A stretch of DNA of 64,000 nt from an uncultured Paracoccaceae bacterium (GTDB lineage Bacteria > Pseudomonadota > Alphaproteobacteria > Rhodobacterales > Rhodobacteraceae), in assembly GCA_951812305.1 (NCBI GenBank), contig CATOSB010000008.1:1-64000 (forward strand), in the 5' to 3' direction. This document shows, piece by piece, positions 24,503-33,137 of this stretch. Below the pieces are notes generated by a model. The model made no database searches and was not told where the DNA came from. It was given only the letters and a program-made list of their open reading frames with translations. The translations under genes were made by a program, and so were the position numbers. Within the stretch, counting starts at the first letter, position 1, and every line of letters starts with the position of its first letter.

Positions 24503-26545
24503 TCAGGCCGCCAGAGAGGCCTCGCCGGCGGCCTCCCCATTCGCCGGGGACGGCGCGGGAGCGTCATCTTTGGTCTCTTCCTGACCGCGCTCCGGCACTT
24601 CCGTCGCCATGCCCGGCGGGCACCAGCGGGCGATGGCCGCCCGCTGCTCGTCGCTCAGCGTGGCATCCGGTGCGGTAAAGAGCGCGGCCAGCTTCTCCAC
24701 GATCTCCGACTTCTTCGCCTTGGCCAGCGTATCCGCCTTCTGGCCAAGCCCCAGATCGTCGCGCAGGATGCGCAGGAGGTCAGGCTTCGTCAGACGCCCG
24801 AAGAGCCGCGCATCCGGGGTCCAGAGCGTCCGGATGTCCGGCAGCACCGCCGCCTCCACCGCCGTACGGGCCGAGGGACGCACCGCATCGCCCGCCACAG
24901 GCTCCAGACTGCGCGACACCGCCCATGCCACCAGCATCTCCCGCTCCGCCGGATCGAGTACCGCGAAGCGATCAAAGGCGGTCCCGTCCGGACCATCCTC
25001 ACCATCGACCCAGCCTGTCGGCAGCCCGGCCTCGTGCTCAAAAAGCATCCGTTCCACCACGCCGTGTTCACCCTCAATGGCCGCGCCCGGGTCCTCCACG
25101 CTTGCGCACTCATGGATAAGCCCCGGCGCATGGGTCGCCGCCTGAAACCGCAGGCTCGACTGTTCCGCACGGCGCACAAGCCCCTGCGCCACATTGCCCG
25201 GAAGCAGCCAGTCGCCATAGACCCGCGCGGTCGCCGGATCGCGCGCCAGCGCCAGACCCACCGCCCGCGTCCGCTCGCAGGCCATATCCGAAGCCAGCTT
25301 CGCGGAGATCTTCAGGCCACCCTCCTCTGCGGCGCGGTCCGCGGCACCGGTCCCGCCCGTCGCCGGGCCCCTGTCCGTCCGGTCCTCGGGACGCACCATG
25401 CCCGCCATCAGACGCAGACCCCCGTGCTGCCAGAGAGCGATCACACCGGCCCCTTGCGCCTCGTCAGCCTCGAACGCATGGGTCAGCGCCTCGATTTCGG
25501 CCTGCGCGGTCTCGTGCTCCTCACCCAGGCGGTCCTGTTCGGCCCGGTCCTCTGCCGCCTCATGGGCGTCCGACAGATCGTCGAGCCTTGCCGTCAGCGC
25601 CTCCACCCGCTCCTGCGTGGCCGCATCAAGGTCGACCGGCTGCGGCCAGATGCGCCCATAGGCCGAGAGCGCCTCCCGGTCGGGATCAATCCGGTGTTCG
25701 GCCCAGCCCATGCCGAGCCGCGCCCGCTCCTCCTCGGCCAGATCGTCGAGTTTCCGCGACAGCACAGACTGCACAAGACCGGGATCGCCGAGCACACTGT
25801 CCTCCTCGATCAGGTCCGGCGCGATCCCGCCCCCGGCCTTGCGGTAGTCCTCCAGCACAAAGGCCCCGAGCGCATCGCCCTGCCGCACGCCGCGATCACC
25901 GAGCGCCCGTTTCACCGTCCACGCCTCCACACGGCCCCCCTCGCCCGAAAGCGCGGCGAACACCTCCGCCTGCACCGCGCGGTCGGGATGCCCGGCAAAG
26001 GCCTTCAGCGTCTCCAGCGAAATCTCCCCGGCCCGGTGCGCGGAGCGGATGTCCTCATGCACCAGCCCGATCCGCAGGCTCTCGCGTACCGACCGTTCCG
26101 TCTGCCCGAAAAGACGCGCGATATCGGCAACTCCGAGACCGTCTTCGTCCCGGAGCGCCGCAAACGCCTCGTACCGGTCGAGCGCATCCATCGGGGCCTG
26201 CATCTCGTTCTCCGAGAACGACAGCGCCGCCGTCACCGGCGCATCCCCCGGCACCAGCTGGCAGGCCACCTTCATGCGTGGCCCGAAACCTTTCGCGCCC
26301 GTGTCCGCGGCCAGCAGGTTGAGTGCCGCCAGCCGGCGGCCTCCGGCCAGCACGCCGTACTGCGCCTTGCCGGTCTCCTGCACCAGCAAGGGCTGCAACA
26401 GCCCCACCTCCCGGATATTGGCCGCCAGCGCCTGAACGCCGGTCGCGCTGTAGGCCGCCGCGTTCTGTGCGCGCACATTGGCGGGATGAACCTCAAGGCG
26501 CGCCAGCGCCACCTCAAGAGCCGTATAGGTCTGTGTCTTCGTCAT
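24503..26545 (-). CDS. Large ParB/RepB/Spo0J-family plasmid protein
   Basis: 680 residues. Residues about 12-115 form the ParB N-terminal domain with LQPLLVQ, VLAGGRRLAAL (the G-x-R-R box at 68-71) and SFSENEMQAP; about 125-200 form the helix-turn-helix part (LGVADIARLFGQTERSVRESL). The remaining 480 residues are helical and charged, far longer than a segregation ParB, with a coiled part near 330-370. Such large ParB-like proteins are common on conjugative plasmids of alphaproteobacteria, usually without a ParA partner, and probably bind plasmid DNA for regulation or transfer rather than partition. No ParA gene is nearby. Confidence 0.85.
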   Translation of the reverse strand: MTKTQTYTALEVALARLEVHPANVRAQNAAAYSATGVQALAANIREVGLLQPLLVQETGKAQYGVLAGGRRLAALNLLAADTGAKGFGPRMKVACQLVPGDAPVTAALSFSENEMQAPMDALDRYEAFAALRDEDGLGVADIARLFGQTERSVRESLRIGLVHEDIRSAHRAGEISLETLKAFAGHPDRAVQAEVFAALSGEGGRVEAWTVKRALGDRGVRQGDALGAFVLEDYRKAGGGIAPDLIEEDSVLGDPGLVQSVLSRKLDDLAEEERARLGMGWAEHRIDPDREALSAYGRIWPQPVDLDAATQERVEALTARLDDLSDAHEAAEDRAEQDRLGEEHETAQAEIEALTHAFEADEAQGAGVIALWQHGGLRLMAGMVRPEDRTDRGPATGGTGAADRAAEEGGLKISAKLASDMACERTRAVGLALARDPATARVYGDWLLPGNVAQGLVRRAEQSSLRFQAATHAPGLIHECASVEDPGAAIEGEHGVVERMLFEHEAGLPTGWVDGEDGPDGTAFDRFAVLDPAEREMLVAWAVSRSLEPVAGDAVRPSARTAVEAAVLPDIRTLWTPDARLFGRLTKPDLLRILRDDLGLGQKADTLAKAKKSEIVEKLAALFTAPDATLSDEQRAAIARWCPPGMATEVPERGQEETKDDAPAPSPANGEAAGEASLAA

Positions 26546-26620
26546 TGCATTGTCTCCATTTCATGACATCCGATCCGGACCATCCACGGGAACGCTTTCC
26601 CCCCGGACCCGGATCGCCCG

Positions 26621-26658
26621 GACAAAAAGCCGCCTCACCCTTTCGGGGCGAGACGGCC
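26621..26658 (-). terminator. Terminator of the DUF2958 unit
   Basis: GCCG-CCTCACCC and GGGGCGAGACGGC form an imperfect stem; a TTTTT run follows on the minus strand. Confidence 0.65.
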
Positions 26659-26715
26659 AAAGTTGGCAAAACGGTTTGAAGAGCGCCCGAACCGGGCGGC
26701 CGGGACCGCTGCCGG

Positions 26716-26979
26716 TCAGAACGACCGCAGGCGGGTGCGGTTCACGAGAAAACTGTAAAGCGCGCACTCCGCCCCGCCGGTGATCCCTGACGCGGCATGG
26801 TGCCAGCAGAACCCCGCAGGTCTGCAATCGACCGCCTCCCCCACCGTCAGACCCGCGTCCGCAAGGCAGGTCGCCAGATGCGCGCGGTCTTCGCCATCCA
26901 GGCCCAGGGGATCACAATTGATCAGCGCCGATGCCCAGTAAGCCGGGGCCAGAAGTTCTACCACCTCCCGCGCGCTCAT
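26716..26979 (-). CDS. Small hypothetical protein coupled to DUF2958
   Basis: 87 residues. The ATG at 26979 overlaps the stop of the gene upstream as ATGA, so translation is coupled. It begins MSAREVVELLAPAYWASALI and contains FCWHHAASGITGGAECALYSF with scattered Cys and His residues. No known domain. The overlap with a DUF2958 gene suggests the two act together. Confidence 0.7.
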   Translation of the reverse strand: MSAREVVELLAPAYWASALINCDPLGLDGEDRAHLATCLADAGLTVGEAVDCRPAGFCWHHAASGITGGAECALYSFLVNRTRLRSF

Positions 26980-27323
26980 GCCACAAGCGCGCCCCGGTCG
27001 CGCGCCAGAGAGGCGTAATCGCTCAGCGACATCTCCGCCTCGAAATACAGGTCCCGCTCCACCGGCAGGCCGAGCGCGCCGCGCACCGCCGCGATCTCCG
27101 AAAGCCGCACCGGCCCGATCTCGGGACATCCCAGCCCCGGATCGCAGCAGCCCCAGGCCACATCCCCGTCCTCCGGGTCCAGCCAGGCCAGAAGCCAGGT
27201 CGCCCCCGCATCCGGCGTAAAAAGCTTCACAACCGGCCACACCGCGCACGATATGTCCTCCTCCGCCATCCTGTGGCCGTTTTCGAGAAGCGTCTTGCGC
27301 TGTTCAGTCGTCAACAATTCCAT
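26976..27323 (-). CDS. DUF2958 family protein
   Basis: 115 residues from ATG 27323. It matches the family layout: MELLTTEQRKTLLENG, then PVVKLFTPDAGATWLLAWLDPED, CDPGLGCPEIGPVRLSE and GLPVERDLYFEAEMSLSDYA. The family is found almost only on plasmids and other mobile elements and has no assigned function. The high conservation of the FTPDAxATWLL and DLGxGxPE segments points to a compact domain. It is followed by an overlapping 87-residue gene and a terminator. Confidence 0.88.
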   Translation of the reverse strand: MELLTTEQRKTLLENGHRMAEEDISCAVWPVVKLFTPDAGATWLLAWLDPEDGDVAWGCCDPGLGCPEIGPVRLSEIAAVRGALGLPVERDLYFEAEMSLSDYASLARDRGALVA

Positions 27324-27600
27324 GGGTCCAGTCCTTTCCAACTCCGATCCCCCATCGGGATCGCCCGGACCCAAAGCCGACTTTGCTCCTTTCGTGTGAC
27401 CCGCCGGAGGCGGGCGACCCGGTGGGGAGGGGACCGGACGGTACGGCACCCGACCGGGGCTTTCCGGTTCGCTGTCAGCCCTGCCGACGACAGGATGGGC
27501 CATGAAGGGCAAGCTCGGGCCACGCGGCCAGGCCCCGACCAGAGCACAGGCACCCTCTTCCATCGTGACCGCGTCTGCACCTGGTACGCCACAGACAAAC

Positions 27601-27622
27601 GGGCCGCCCGGAAAGGCGGCCC
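27601..27622 (-). terminator. Hairpin after the DUF6915-like gene
   Basis: GGGCCGCC and GGCGGCCC pair around CGGAAA; on the minus strand GTTTGT follows, a weak T tract. Confidence 0.55.
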
Positions 27623-28140
27623 GCTCGCGAGCGCGAGGGATGCCACGCCCCTCAGGTCACGCCGCGTCGGCGCGGACCATCTCCACACCCGGACGCTGCG
27701 CCTGCATGGAAAGCCAGTCGGCAAGGCCCAGAAGCGTCTGGCCCCCGGCCACGGCCCTGCGCCAGTCGGCTTGCGGATCGGCACCCACCGGCTCGGTATC
27801 GGGCAGGATCACCCCGTTGATCATCCACGGCACAATCGGGGTCCCGCGCAGCCAGTCCGATACTGACGGGATCCGGCGGCAATCCTCCCGCACATGCTGC
27901 TCGGCGATGAACCGCACCGGAATATCCCGGCCTGCGGAGTTCGGAACCGAAACGCCGAACACCGCCTCCGCCTCGAATATCCCGAAGATACCGTAATGGG
28001 CCTCGGCGCGAATCTCGGTCGTTACGCTTGAAGCGGTGTCGCAGAGAGGGTGTCGTTGCCCTTTGATACGCATGATGCGTGTCTACGAGGTCTTGCCAGA
28101 TGGCGCGCCTCAATTCCAAAGAATAGAAAGGACAACGACA

Positions 28141-29202
28141 TGGATATCTTTATCGGACTGGATGTCTCTCTGGCAAGCACGGCTGTTTGCGTGCTCGGTG
28201 ATCGCGGCAAGATCCTGAAGGAAACTGACGTCGCCAGCGAGCCGGAAGTGTTGGTCAGCTTCCTCAAGGCCTTGCCCTGCGAGATTACCGGGATTGGCCT
28301 GGAAGCGGGTCCACTGTCCCAATGGCTTCACAAGGGGCTGACGGAGGCCGGGCTACCCGCGATCCATTGCCCGGCAGGTGATTGCAGAGCAATCGCCGAG
28401 AGGGGGGATGGAAACGCGGCAAGTGAAGGCGGCGCTGAAAGCAAGCCCGATCAAGACGGATCGGCGGGATGCACAGGGGATCGCGCATCTCCTGCAGATG
28501 GGTTGGTTCAGCGCCGTGCACTGCAAGTCGGTTCCTGCTCAGGAAACACGCGTGTTGCTGACGGCGCGCAAGGCGATCCAGAAGGTACTGATCCAGCTGG
28601 AACTGTCGGTGCGGGGCGTGTTGCGCAACTTTGGCCTGAAGATGGGACCCGTCTCGAAAGGTCGCTATGACCAGCGGGTCAGGGATCTGGCGTCGGGCAA
28701 TGCGGTGCTGAAGGCGGCTATAGAGCCGATCCTGCGTGCCCGCGCCGAACTGCGAAAGGAACTTGCGGGGTTCGGGAAGATGGTCCGCGATCAGGCGAAG
28801 ATCGATCCGATCTGTCGCCTGCTGATGACCATGCCCGGTGTGGGCGCCGTCGTTGCGCTGACGGTGAAGGGCGCGATTGATGACCCCGCACGCTTCAGGC
28901 GATCCCGTGATGTTGGCCCCTGGGTCGGGCTGACGCCCGGACGGAATGAATCCGGCGAGCGGTCCATTGTGGGCGCGATCACCAAGGTCGGAGACGCAGG
29001 TCTCCGGGCGGCGCTCTACCAGGCGGCCAACGTGATGCTGCATCATGGCGGCCCGAACTGGCTCAAGTCCTGGGCGCTGCGCCTTGCCGAGCGTCGTGGG
29101 AAGAGACGTGCCACCGTGGCGCTGGCCCGTCGCATCGGCGTGGTGCTGCACCGGATGTGGGTGGATCCAGTGATCTTACGGGCGCGCTGGTGCGCACCCT
29201 GA
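28141..29202 (+). pseudogene. IS110-family DEDD transposase, frame broken
   Basis: The first frame starts at ATG 28141 (GAAAGGA upstream) with MDIFIGLDVS (first D) and GIGLEAGPLSQWL (E), to about 28365. A second frame from about 28408 gives METRQVKAALKA, KTDRRDAQGIAH (D, D), then MTMPGVGAVVALTV and VGPWVGLTPGRNESG of the C-terminal Tnp_20 domain. Between them about 40 bases that do not fit the family alignment shift the frame; they contain GATTGCAGAGCAATC, a small hairpin. All four acidic residues exist, but not in one protein, so the enzyme is probably inactive. Confidence 0.8.
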
Positions 29203-29676
29203 GATGGAACCGGGTTCCGCTTCACCCGTGACGAGGCGATGGCGCTCCGGCAGAACGCCTGAGCGCCCCGCATCCATGATTGAAATGTTTTCAGCACAAG
29301 GAGCGTTCGGCCGCACCTGACGGTGCCGGCCCACCAGTGTCCCAGCCGGGACGCGGTCCCCGATGATGTACGCAAGCTGCCATCTGCCGACCCGTTCCAG
29401 GGTTGAGCGCGCCCTGAAGATCGACACTCGGGAACCGAACCGGACAAGGTATGAAGTTGGCAGCCATTGCGCTGACCACGGACGGAAGCACGAGCCCGGC
29501 GCAGACACATCACGGTGAGCAGGCATGCCGACAGGCGAGGCCAACAACACTGGCATATTCCCCATCGCCACAGCGCAATCACTCCGCTGTGAACCTCACT
29601 GCGCCTGGCAGGCACCCCGGAACCTTCGTCGGTTCCCGGGTTTTTGAGGGTGAAAACGCTGTCCTTGACATCAACT
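29203..29676 (+). ncRNA. 3' non-coding part of the IS1111-type element, candidate bridge/seek RNA
   Basis: About 475 bp lie between the transposase stop and the right inverted repeat without a coding frame that I can support. In the IS1111 group the guide RNA that pairs with target and donor DNA is encoded in this position. I have not identified the RNA boundaries or loops; this is assignment by position only. Confidence 0.35.
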
Positions 29677-29836
29677 GGCCCATTACGGAAGCTGTGATGC
29701 CGGAGTGCCCGGTGTATCGGCAGCGCTTCATGGGCTTTGCCGGCGTCGAACCATGTATGTATGTCCAGATAGTCCTCCGCCGCCCCGCCGAATTTCCGGG
29801 CGGAACTTTCCGCGTGGTGTAACGCATGGGCCATAA

Positions 29837-30277
29837 TCATACATCCTCGTGGCTGTAGTCGTTGCGCTCGGTGTAGAAATCGGCGTGATCCACATCGATG
29901 CGGTCTTCGGCCACATTCCAGGTGAAGCTGCCCTCTGCCCCGTCGTTGGTCTCGAAGCCCGGGTGCAGCCCATAGGCGACATCCCACACGAAATCCATCA
30001 GCCGGGTTTCGATATCCCCGATCCCGGCGCTCTCCGGGCGGCCCGCGACACTGTTCACGTTGCCGCTGTCGCCATAGCCGTCATAGAAGGCTTCCACCTC
30101 TTCAACCCCCCGCGCACGCAGTTCCGCCAGCAATGCGGCGCGCACCACCTTCAGGCGCTCCGCTTCCCCGGCGCGCTCCCGCGTCCAGCGGGCCTGAATC
30201 GCCGTCCGGTCAATCGCAGCGGCAGGGGTTAACGGTGTGGTCGCCACCCGGGTCTCTTTCTTCGTCGGCGTTGTCAT
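29837..30277 (-). CDS. DUF6878-like plasmid protein
   Basis: 146 residues from ATG 30277 with GAGGAGGAC upstream. A charged helical N-terminal half (WTRERAGEAERLKVVRAALL) is followed by VEEVEAFYDGYGDSGNVNSV, IETRLMDFVWDVAYGLHPG and the acidic beta part FETNDGAEGSFTWNVAEDRI and DHADFYTERND. The F-D-G-Y-G-D-S-G and W-E-N-N-D-G-A-x-G-x-F motifs are what I associate with DUF6878; the number is from memory. It overlaps the DUF6915-like start by four bases. Function unknown, plasmid-associated. Confidence 0.75.
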   Translation of the reverse strand: MTTPTKKETRVATTPLTPAAAIDRTAIQARWTRERAGEAERLKVVRAALLAELRARGVEEVEAFYDGYGDSGNVNSVAGRPESAGIGDIETRLMDFVWDVAYGLHPGFETNDGAEGSFTWNVAEDRIDVDHADFYTERNDYSHEDV

Positions 30278-30543
30278 CTCGGTCCTCCTCTTCTCCTGGG
30301 TCAATGACACCCCGACCCAAAGACACCTTCCCTCCCGGTCACGACCGCCGGACCTCCGGGGAGACGGACGCGGGGGTGGAGACCCGCGCATCCCGGGTGC
30401 CGGGCCAGACCGTGGATTGGCCCGCCGCCGGGGGACCGACCGCAGGCGCCATCCCGGGCGAACAGCAAGCACCCGGGCTTGACCTGACGCGCGTTTTCCC
30501 CGAAAGCCACGGCAACCACACCATCAGACCAGGAGAGCTGCTT

Positions 30544-30843
30544 ATGCCCAAACCCTCACCCGTTCCCGCCGCAACGCTTCACGCCGCCATCGCCGAAGAG
30601 CTGGGCTGTTCGCGCGACGAAGCCAAACGTCTCTCCGGCGGCGTCCAGTCGGCAGTGCAGAAACTGGTGGCGGACGGCCACCCGGTCCGCCTGCCCGGCC
30701 TTGCCACCTTCTCGGTGGTGGACGTGCCCGAGCGGCAGGTTCGCAATCCGGCCACCGGAGAGATGCAGACCGCCGCGCCCACACGGCAGGTGCGGGTCTC
30801 CGCCACAGGGCCCCTCAAGGCCGCCGTAAAGGGGAAGACATGA
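30544..30843 (+). CDS. HU/IHF-family DNA-binding protein
   Basis: 99 residues from ATG 30544 (AGGAGAG upstream). It shows the histone-like layout: an N-terminal helix pair (ATLHAAIAEELGCSRDEAKRL), a beta region PVRLPGLATFSVVDVPERQVRNPATG carrying the R-N-P-x-T-G arm motif, and a basic C-terminal helix. The protein bends or coats DNA; on a plasmid it may act as a nucleoid-stealth protein or in oriT or replication complexes. TTGACC at 30479 is a possible -35. The stop overlaps the next start as ATGA. Confidence 0.85.
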   Translation: MPKPSPVPAATLHAAIAEELGCSRDEAKRLSGGVQSAVQKLVADGHPVRLPGLATFSVVDVPERQVRNPATGEMQTAAPTRQVRVSATGPLKAAVKGKT

Positions 30844-31172
30844 TGTGCGATCAGCACATGGACACCGCGCCGGAAGCGGCCGGTAGAGAAACGCCGATAC
30901 CGGGGGCAGGCAAGGCCGAACCGGCAGAGGTCACAGGCACCATCAAGACTTACCGGCCCGACAAGGGCTTCGGCTTCATCTCCCGATACGGCGCGGCGGA
31001 TGTGTTTTTCCACGCCTCGAACCTTGCGCCGCCGGAAGCCCTGCCAGAGGTCGGCCAGCGGGTGCGCTTTGCACGCGTCCCGAGCAAGCGAAAACCCGGA
31101 ACTCCGGCGGCGGTCAACGTCCGTCCTGAAGGCGCGCCGGCCGGGGATGCCGAAAGCCAGCGCGATGGCTGA
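30840..31172 (+). CDS. Cold-shock-domain protein
   Basis: 110 residues. A short acidic leader (1-30) precedes one cold-shock domain with TGTIKTYRPDKGFGFISRYG (RNP1 KGFGFI) and ADVFFHASNL (RNP2 VFFHAS), then a basic disordered tail. The ATG overlaps the HU stop by four bases, so both single-strand and double-strand nucleic-acid chaperones are made together. Such proteins bind RNA or ssDNA and may assist transferred single strands. Confidence 0.88.
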   Translation: MMCDQHMDTAPEAAGRETPIPGAGKAEPAEVTGTIKTYRPDKGFGFISRYGAADVFFHASNLAPPEALPEVGQRVRFARVPSKRKPGTPAAVNVRPEGAPAGDAESQRDG

Positions 31173-31500
31173 CAGGGCGAACGACGGCGCAGAGGCGTAC
31201 GATGACCTCACGGTCGAGGCAACGATGTGTTTGTGTCTCTGCGGGCGGGATCCGCAGGACCCGGAGGTTCAGGGCGAATTCCAAAAAGTGATCGCCCTCG
31301 CCCTGCGATACGGTTTTCAGCTCAATGGATGCCTCCGCGAGGCCGCCGGAGCCTTCGATGATCTTCTCTGCGATCTGAAGCCCAACGCTGTCAGGGAACT
31401 CGAACGCGCGCGGCAAGCGGTCCAGCAGCAAATGGATGCAGATCGGCTCGAGACGCTGCTTACCACACATCCCGATGCCGTAAGCCAGCGCCTGAATTGA
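31147..31500 (+). CDS. Hypothetical protein after the cold-shock gene
   Basis: About 117 residues if started at ATG 31147; ATG 31165 is an alternative. Either overlaps the end of the cold-shock gene, so coupling is likely. It contains VEATMCLCLCGRDPQDPEVQGE, helical sequence with LREAAGAFDDLLCDLKPNAV, and a Gln/Arg-rich C-terminal helix. Four Cys residues, two of them in CLCLCG, could bind metal. I do not recognise the family. Confidence 0.6.
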   Translation: MPKASAMADRANDGAEAYDDLTVEATMCLCLCGRDPQDPEVQGEFQKVIALALRYGFQLNGCLREAAGAFDDLLCDLKPNAVRELERARQAVQQQMDADRLETLLTTHPDAVSQRLN

Positions 31501-31597
31501 GAAGCCGCCCCGGTTTTTGTCACCGCTTCGATCATGATGGCGATCACCGCATGTCTCAAGGCGCTCGCGGCACCCAACCCCCTCTCCCGGCGCTCAC

Positions 31598-31723
31598 CGG
31601 CCCGCCATTCGACAACTCGACGAAGTCACGATCAGCCGCATCGCAGTTGGCGAAATCGGGGAACGCCCCGCCAGCGCGGTCCAGGAGATGGTGGAGAATG
31701 CGCTTGATGCGGGTACCAGGCCA
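31598..31723 (+). pseudogene. mutL: mutL N-terminal fragment
   Basis: About 40 codons match the MutL opening: RPAIRQLDEVTISRIAVGE then ERPASAVQEMVENALDAGT, which is the GHKL ATPase motif I region (usual form E-L-V-E-N-A-L-D-A-G). No ATG starts it here and the similarity stops at 31723, just before sequence leading to the Rpn gene. It is a captured piece, not a working mismatch-repair gene. Confidence 0.7.
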
Positions 31724-31867
31724 GCACCGGGGGATCAGGGTCAAAGGTATCTGACACCCCCGGACAGACTGAAGCGGCCCGACACAACCGACCACACACA
31801 ACCGGGCTTGCCTGTTGGACCGCCCTGCCATAGCAGCAGGGGTGACACCACTTTGCACAGGGATCCG

Positions 31868-32914
31868 ATGGCCGAGTTGCACAATCCGCACGACACGCTC
31901 TTCCGCGCGCTGCTGTCCGATCCCGGGCGCGCACGGGACTTCCTGCGGGATCACCTCCCCAACACTATTGTGGGACAGCTCGCCCCTGCGCCCCCAGAGA
32001 TCCTTGAAGGCAGTTTCGTCGATGAAGCGCTCGCCGGCAGCCAGAGCGATCTGCTGATGAAGGTCGCGTTGACCTCCGGGACCGACGCCTTCGTATATGT
32101 TCTGGCGGAGCACAAAAGCACGCCCGATCCGGCGCTGCCGCTTCAGTTGGCCTCCTATATGGTGCGCATCTGGAAGCGCTGCGCCGGAACCGGTACAGCC
32201 CGGCTCCGCGCCCTGCCCCCGATCATTCCGGTGGTCGTCTATCATGGCGCGGAGCCCTGGACCGTACCCGACAGCCTGCGCGACATGATCGCCACCGATG
32301 ATCCCGATCTCGCTTTCCTGCCCGGAGCGGGGTATATCCTGCGCAACCTGCGGGCCATGGAGATCGACGCGCTGTCGCGCAACGCCGCGCTGAGGGCGGG
32401 GTTTATCACGCTGCGGCAGGAGGCCCTGGCCTTTCTGGCGGAGATCGCCGGGAGCCTGCCCGAGGGGACCGATCTGCGGCGACAGGTTCTTGAATATGTG
32501 CTGCGGGTCTATAATGTGGATCAGGACTCCCTGCGGGCCACGCTCAGGACCGGGGGACATAACGAACTGGAGGCTCTTATGGGAACCATTGCTGAAACAC
32601 TGCTCGAACAGGGCGAAGCGCGCGGATTGGCCAGGGGCAAGGCGGAAGGCCTGAAAGCGGGCGAAGCGCGCGGATTGGCCAGGGGCGAAGCGAAAGGAAA
32701 GGCCGAGGGCAAGGCGGAAGGTCTGGCCAGGGGCGAAGCGAAAGGCAAAGCCGAAACCCTCGGACGCCAGTTGGAGCGCCGTTTCGGCCCCCTGCCCCGG
32801 GATATCGAGACGCGGATCGCCGCGGCCGCACCCGATCGGATCGAGGCCTGGCTGGATGCCGTTCTGGACGCGCCCGACCTCGCGGCCGTCTTCGCGGAAG
32901 ACCGCCCGCACTGA
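31868..32914 (+). CDS. Rpn-family recombination-promoting nuclease (YhgA-like)
   Basis: 348 residues from MAELHNPHDTLFRALLSDP (ATG 31868), the conserved Rpn opening. The PD-(D/E)xK core follows: SFVDEALAGSQSDLLMKV and VYVLAEHKSTPDPALPLQL (the E-x-K pair), then PPIIPVVVYHGAEPW. The family cuts DNA and promotes RecA-independent recombination. Residues about 245-300 are a low-complexity string of GEAKGKAEG-type units, often seen in Rpn proteins. The frame is open upstream into the mutL fragment, so an N-terminal extension is formally possible, but the family start is clear. Confidence 0.88.
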   Translation: MAELHNPHDTLFRALLSDPGRARDFLRDHLPNTIVGQLAPAPPEILEGSFVDEALAGSQSDLLMKVALTSGTDAFVYVLAEHKSTPDPALPLQLASYMVRIWKRCAGTGTARLRALPPIIPVVVYHGAEPWTVPDSLRDMIATDDPDLAFLPGAGYILRNLRAMEIDALSRNAALRAGFITLRQEALAFLAEIAGSLPEGTDLRRQVLEYVLRVYNVDQDSLRATLRTGGHNELEALMGTIAETLLEQGEARGLARGKAEGLKAGEARGLARGEAKGKAEGKAEGLARGEAKGKAETLGRQLERRFGPLPRDIETRIAAAAPDRIEAWLDAVLDAPDLAAVFAEDRPH

Positions 32915-33137
32915 TCGAAAACCACGTCTTCGAAACGGCTTACGGCCTTTCGCAAAGACTCCGTCTGCGCCGCCGCACCGGCGGCACCATATGAAAAAGC
33001 GCACGCATATCGGCGCGCACCTGGCAGCAACGCTGCATGTCCGGCGTTCGCGCGCGGCGCTTTTGTCCACTATGTACGGGCTAAACCGCCCCACCTCGCT
33101 GGTCTCTGTCACGTCCAATAATTCGCCAAACTTATCG

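Larger units (their letters stand above)
27988..29691 (+). mobile_element. IS1111/IS110-type element (about 1,704 bp)
   Basis: The boundaries come from the interrupted gene: a single GAAG is present at both junctions (27984-27987 and 29688-29691). Three bases inside the left end CCGTAATGGGCC (27991-28002) is the exact inverse of GGCCCATTACGG (29677-29688) near the right end. Subterminal 12-bp inverted repeats, no real target duplication, a DEDD transposase and a long 3' non-coding part fit the IS1111 group of the IS110 family. Confidence 0.75.
27657..29840 (-). pseudogene. DUF6915-like gene split by an IS1111/IS110-type element
   Basis: The 5' part (29840 down to about 29691) begins MIMAHALHHAESSARKFGG and runs to IHRALRHHS; the 3' part (about 27987 down to 27657) continues GIFEAEAVFGVSVPNSAGR, FIAEQHVREDC and RIPSVSDWLRG. 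Joining them across the short repeat GAAG reads RHHSFGIFEAEAVFG in frame, as expected for the family. Such proteins are plasmid-borne and uncharacterised. The start overlaps the stop of the DUF6878-like gene as ATGA, so the two were coupled. Inactive in its present form, barring precise excision. Confidence 0.75.

Noticed and set aside
24437..26566. 709-codon plus-strand frame
   Set aside because: Antisense shadow of the ParB-like gene, which has clear domains and a ribosome-binding site.
28141..29202. Programmed frameshift in the IS110-family transposase
   Set aside because: The frames are separated by about 40 non-homologous bases without a slippery run. A disruptive insertion explains it better.
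31556..33118. 520-codon minus-strand frame
   Set aside because: Antisense of the Rpn-type gene; low-complexity translation and no start signal.
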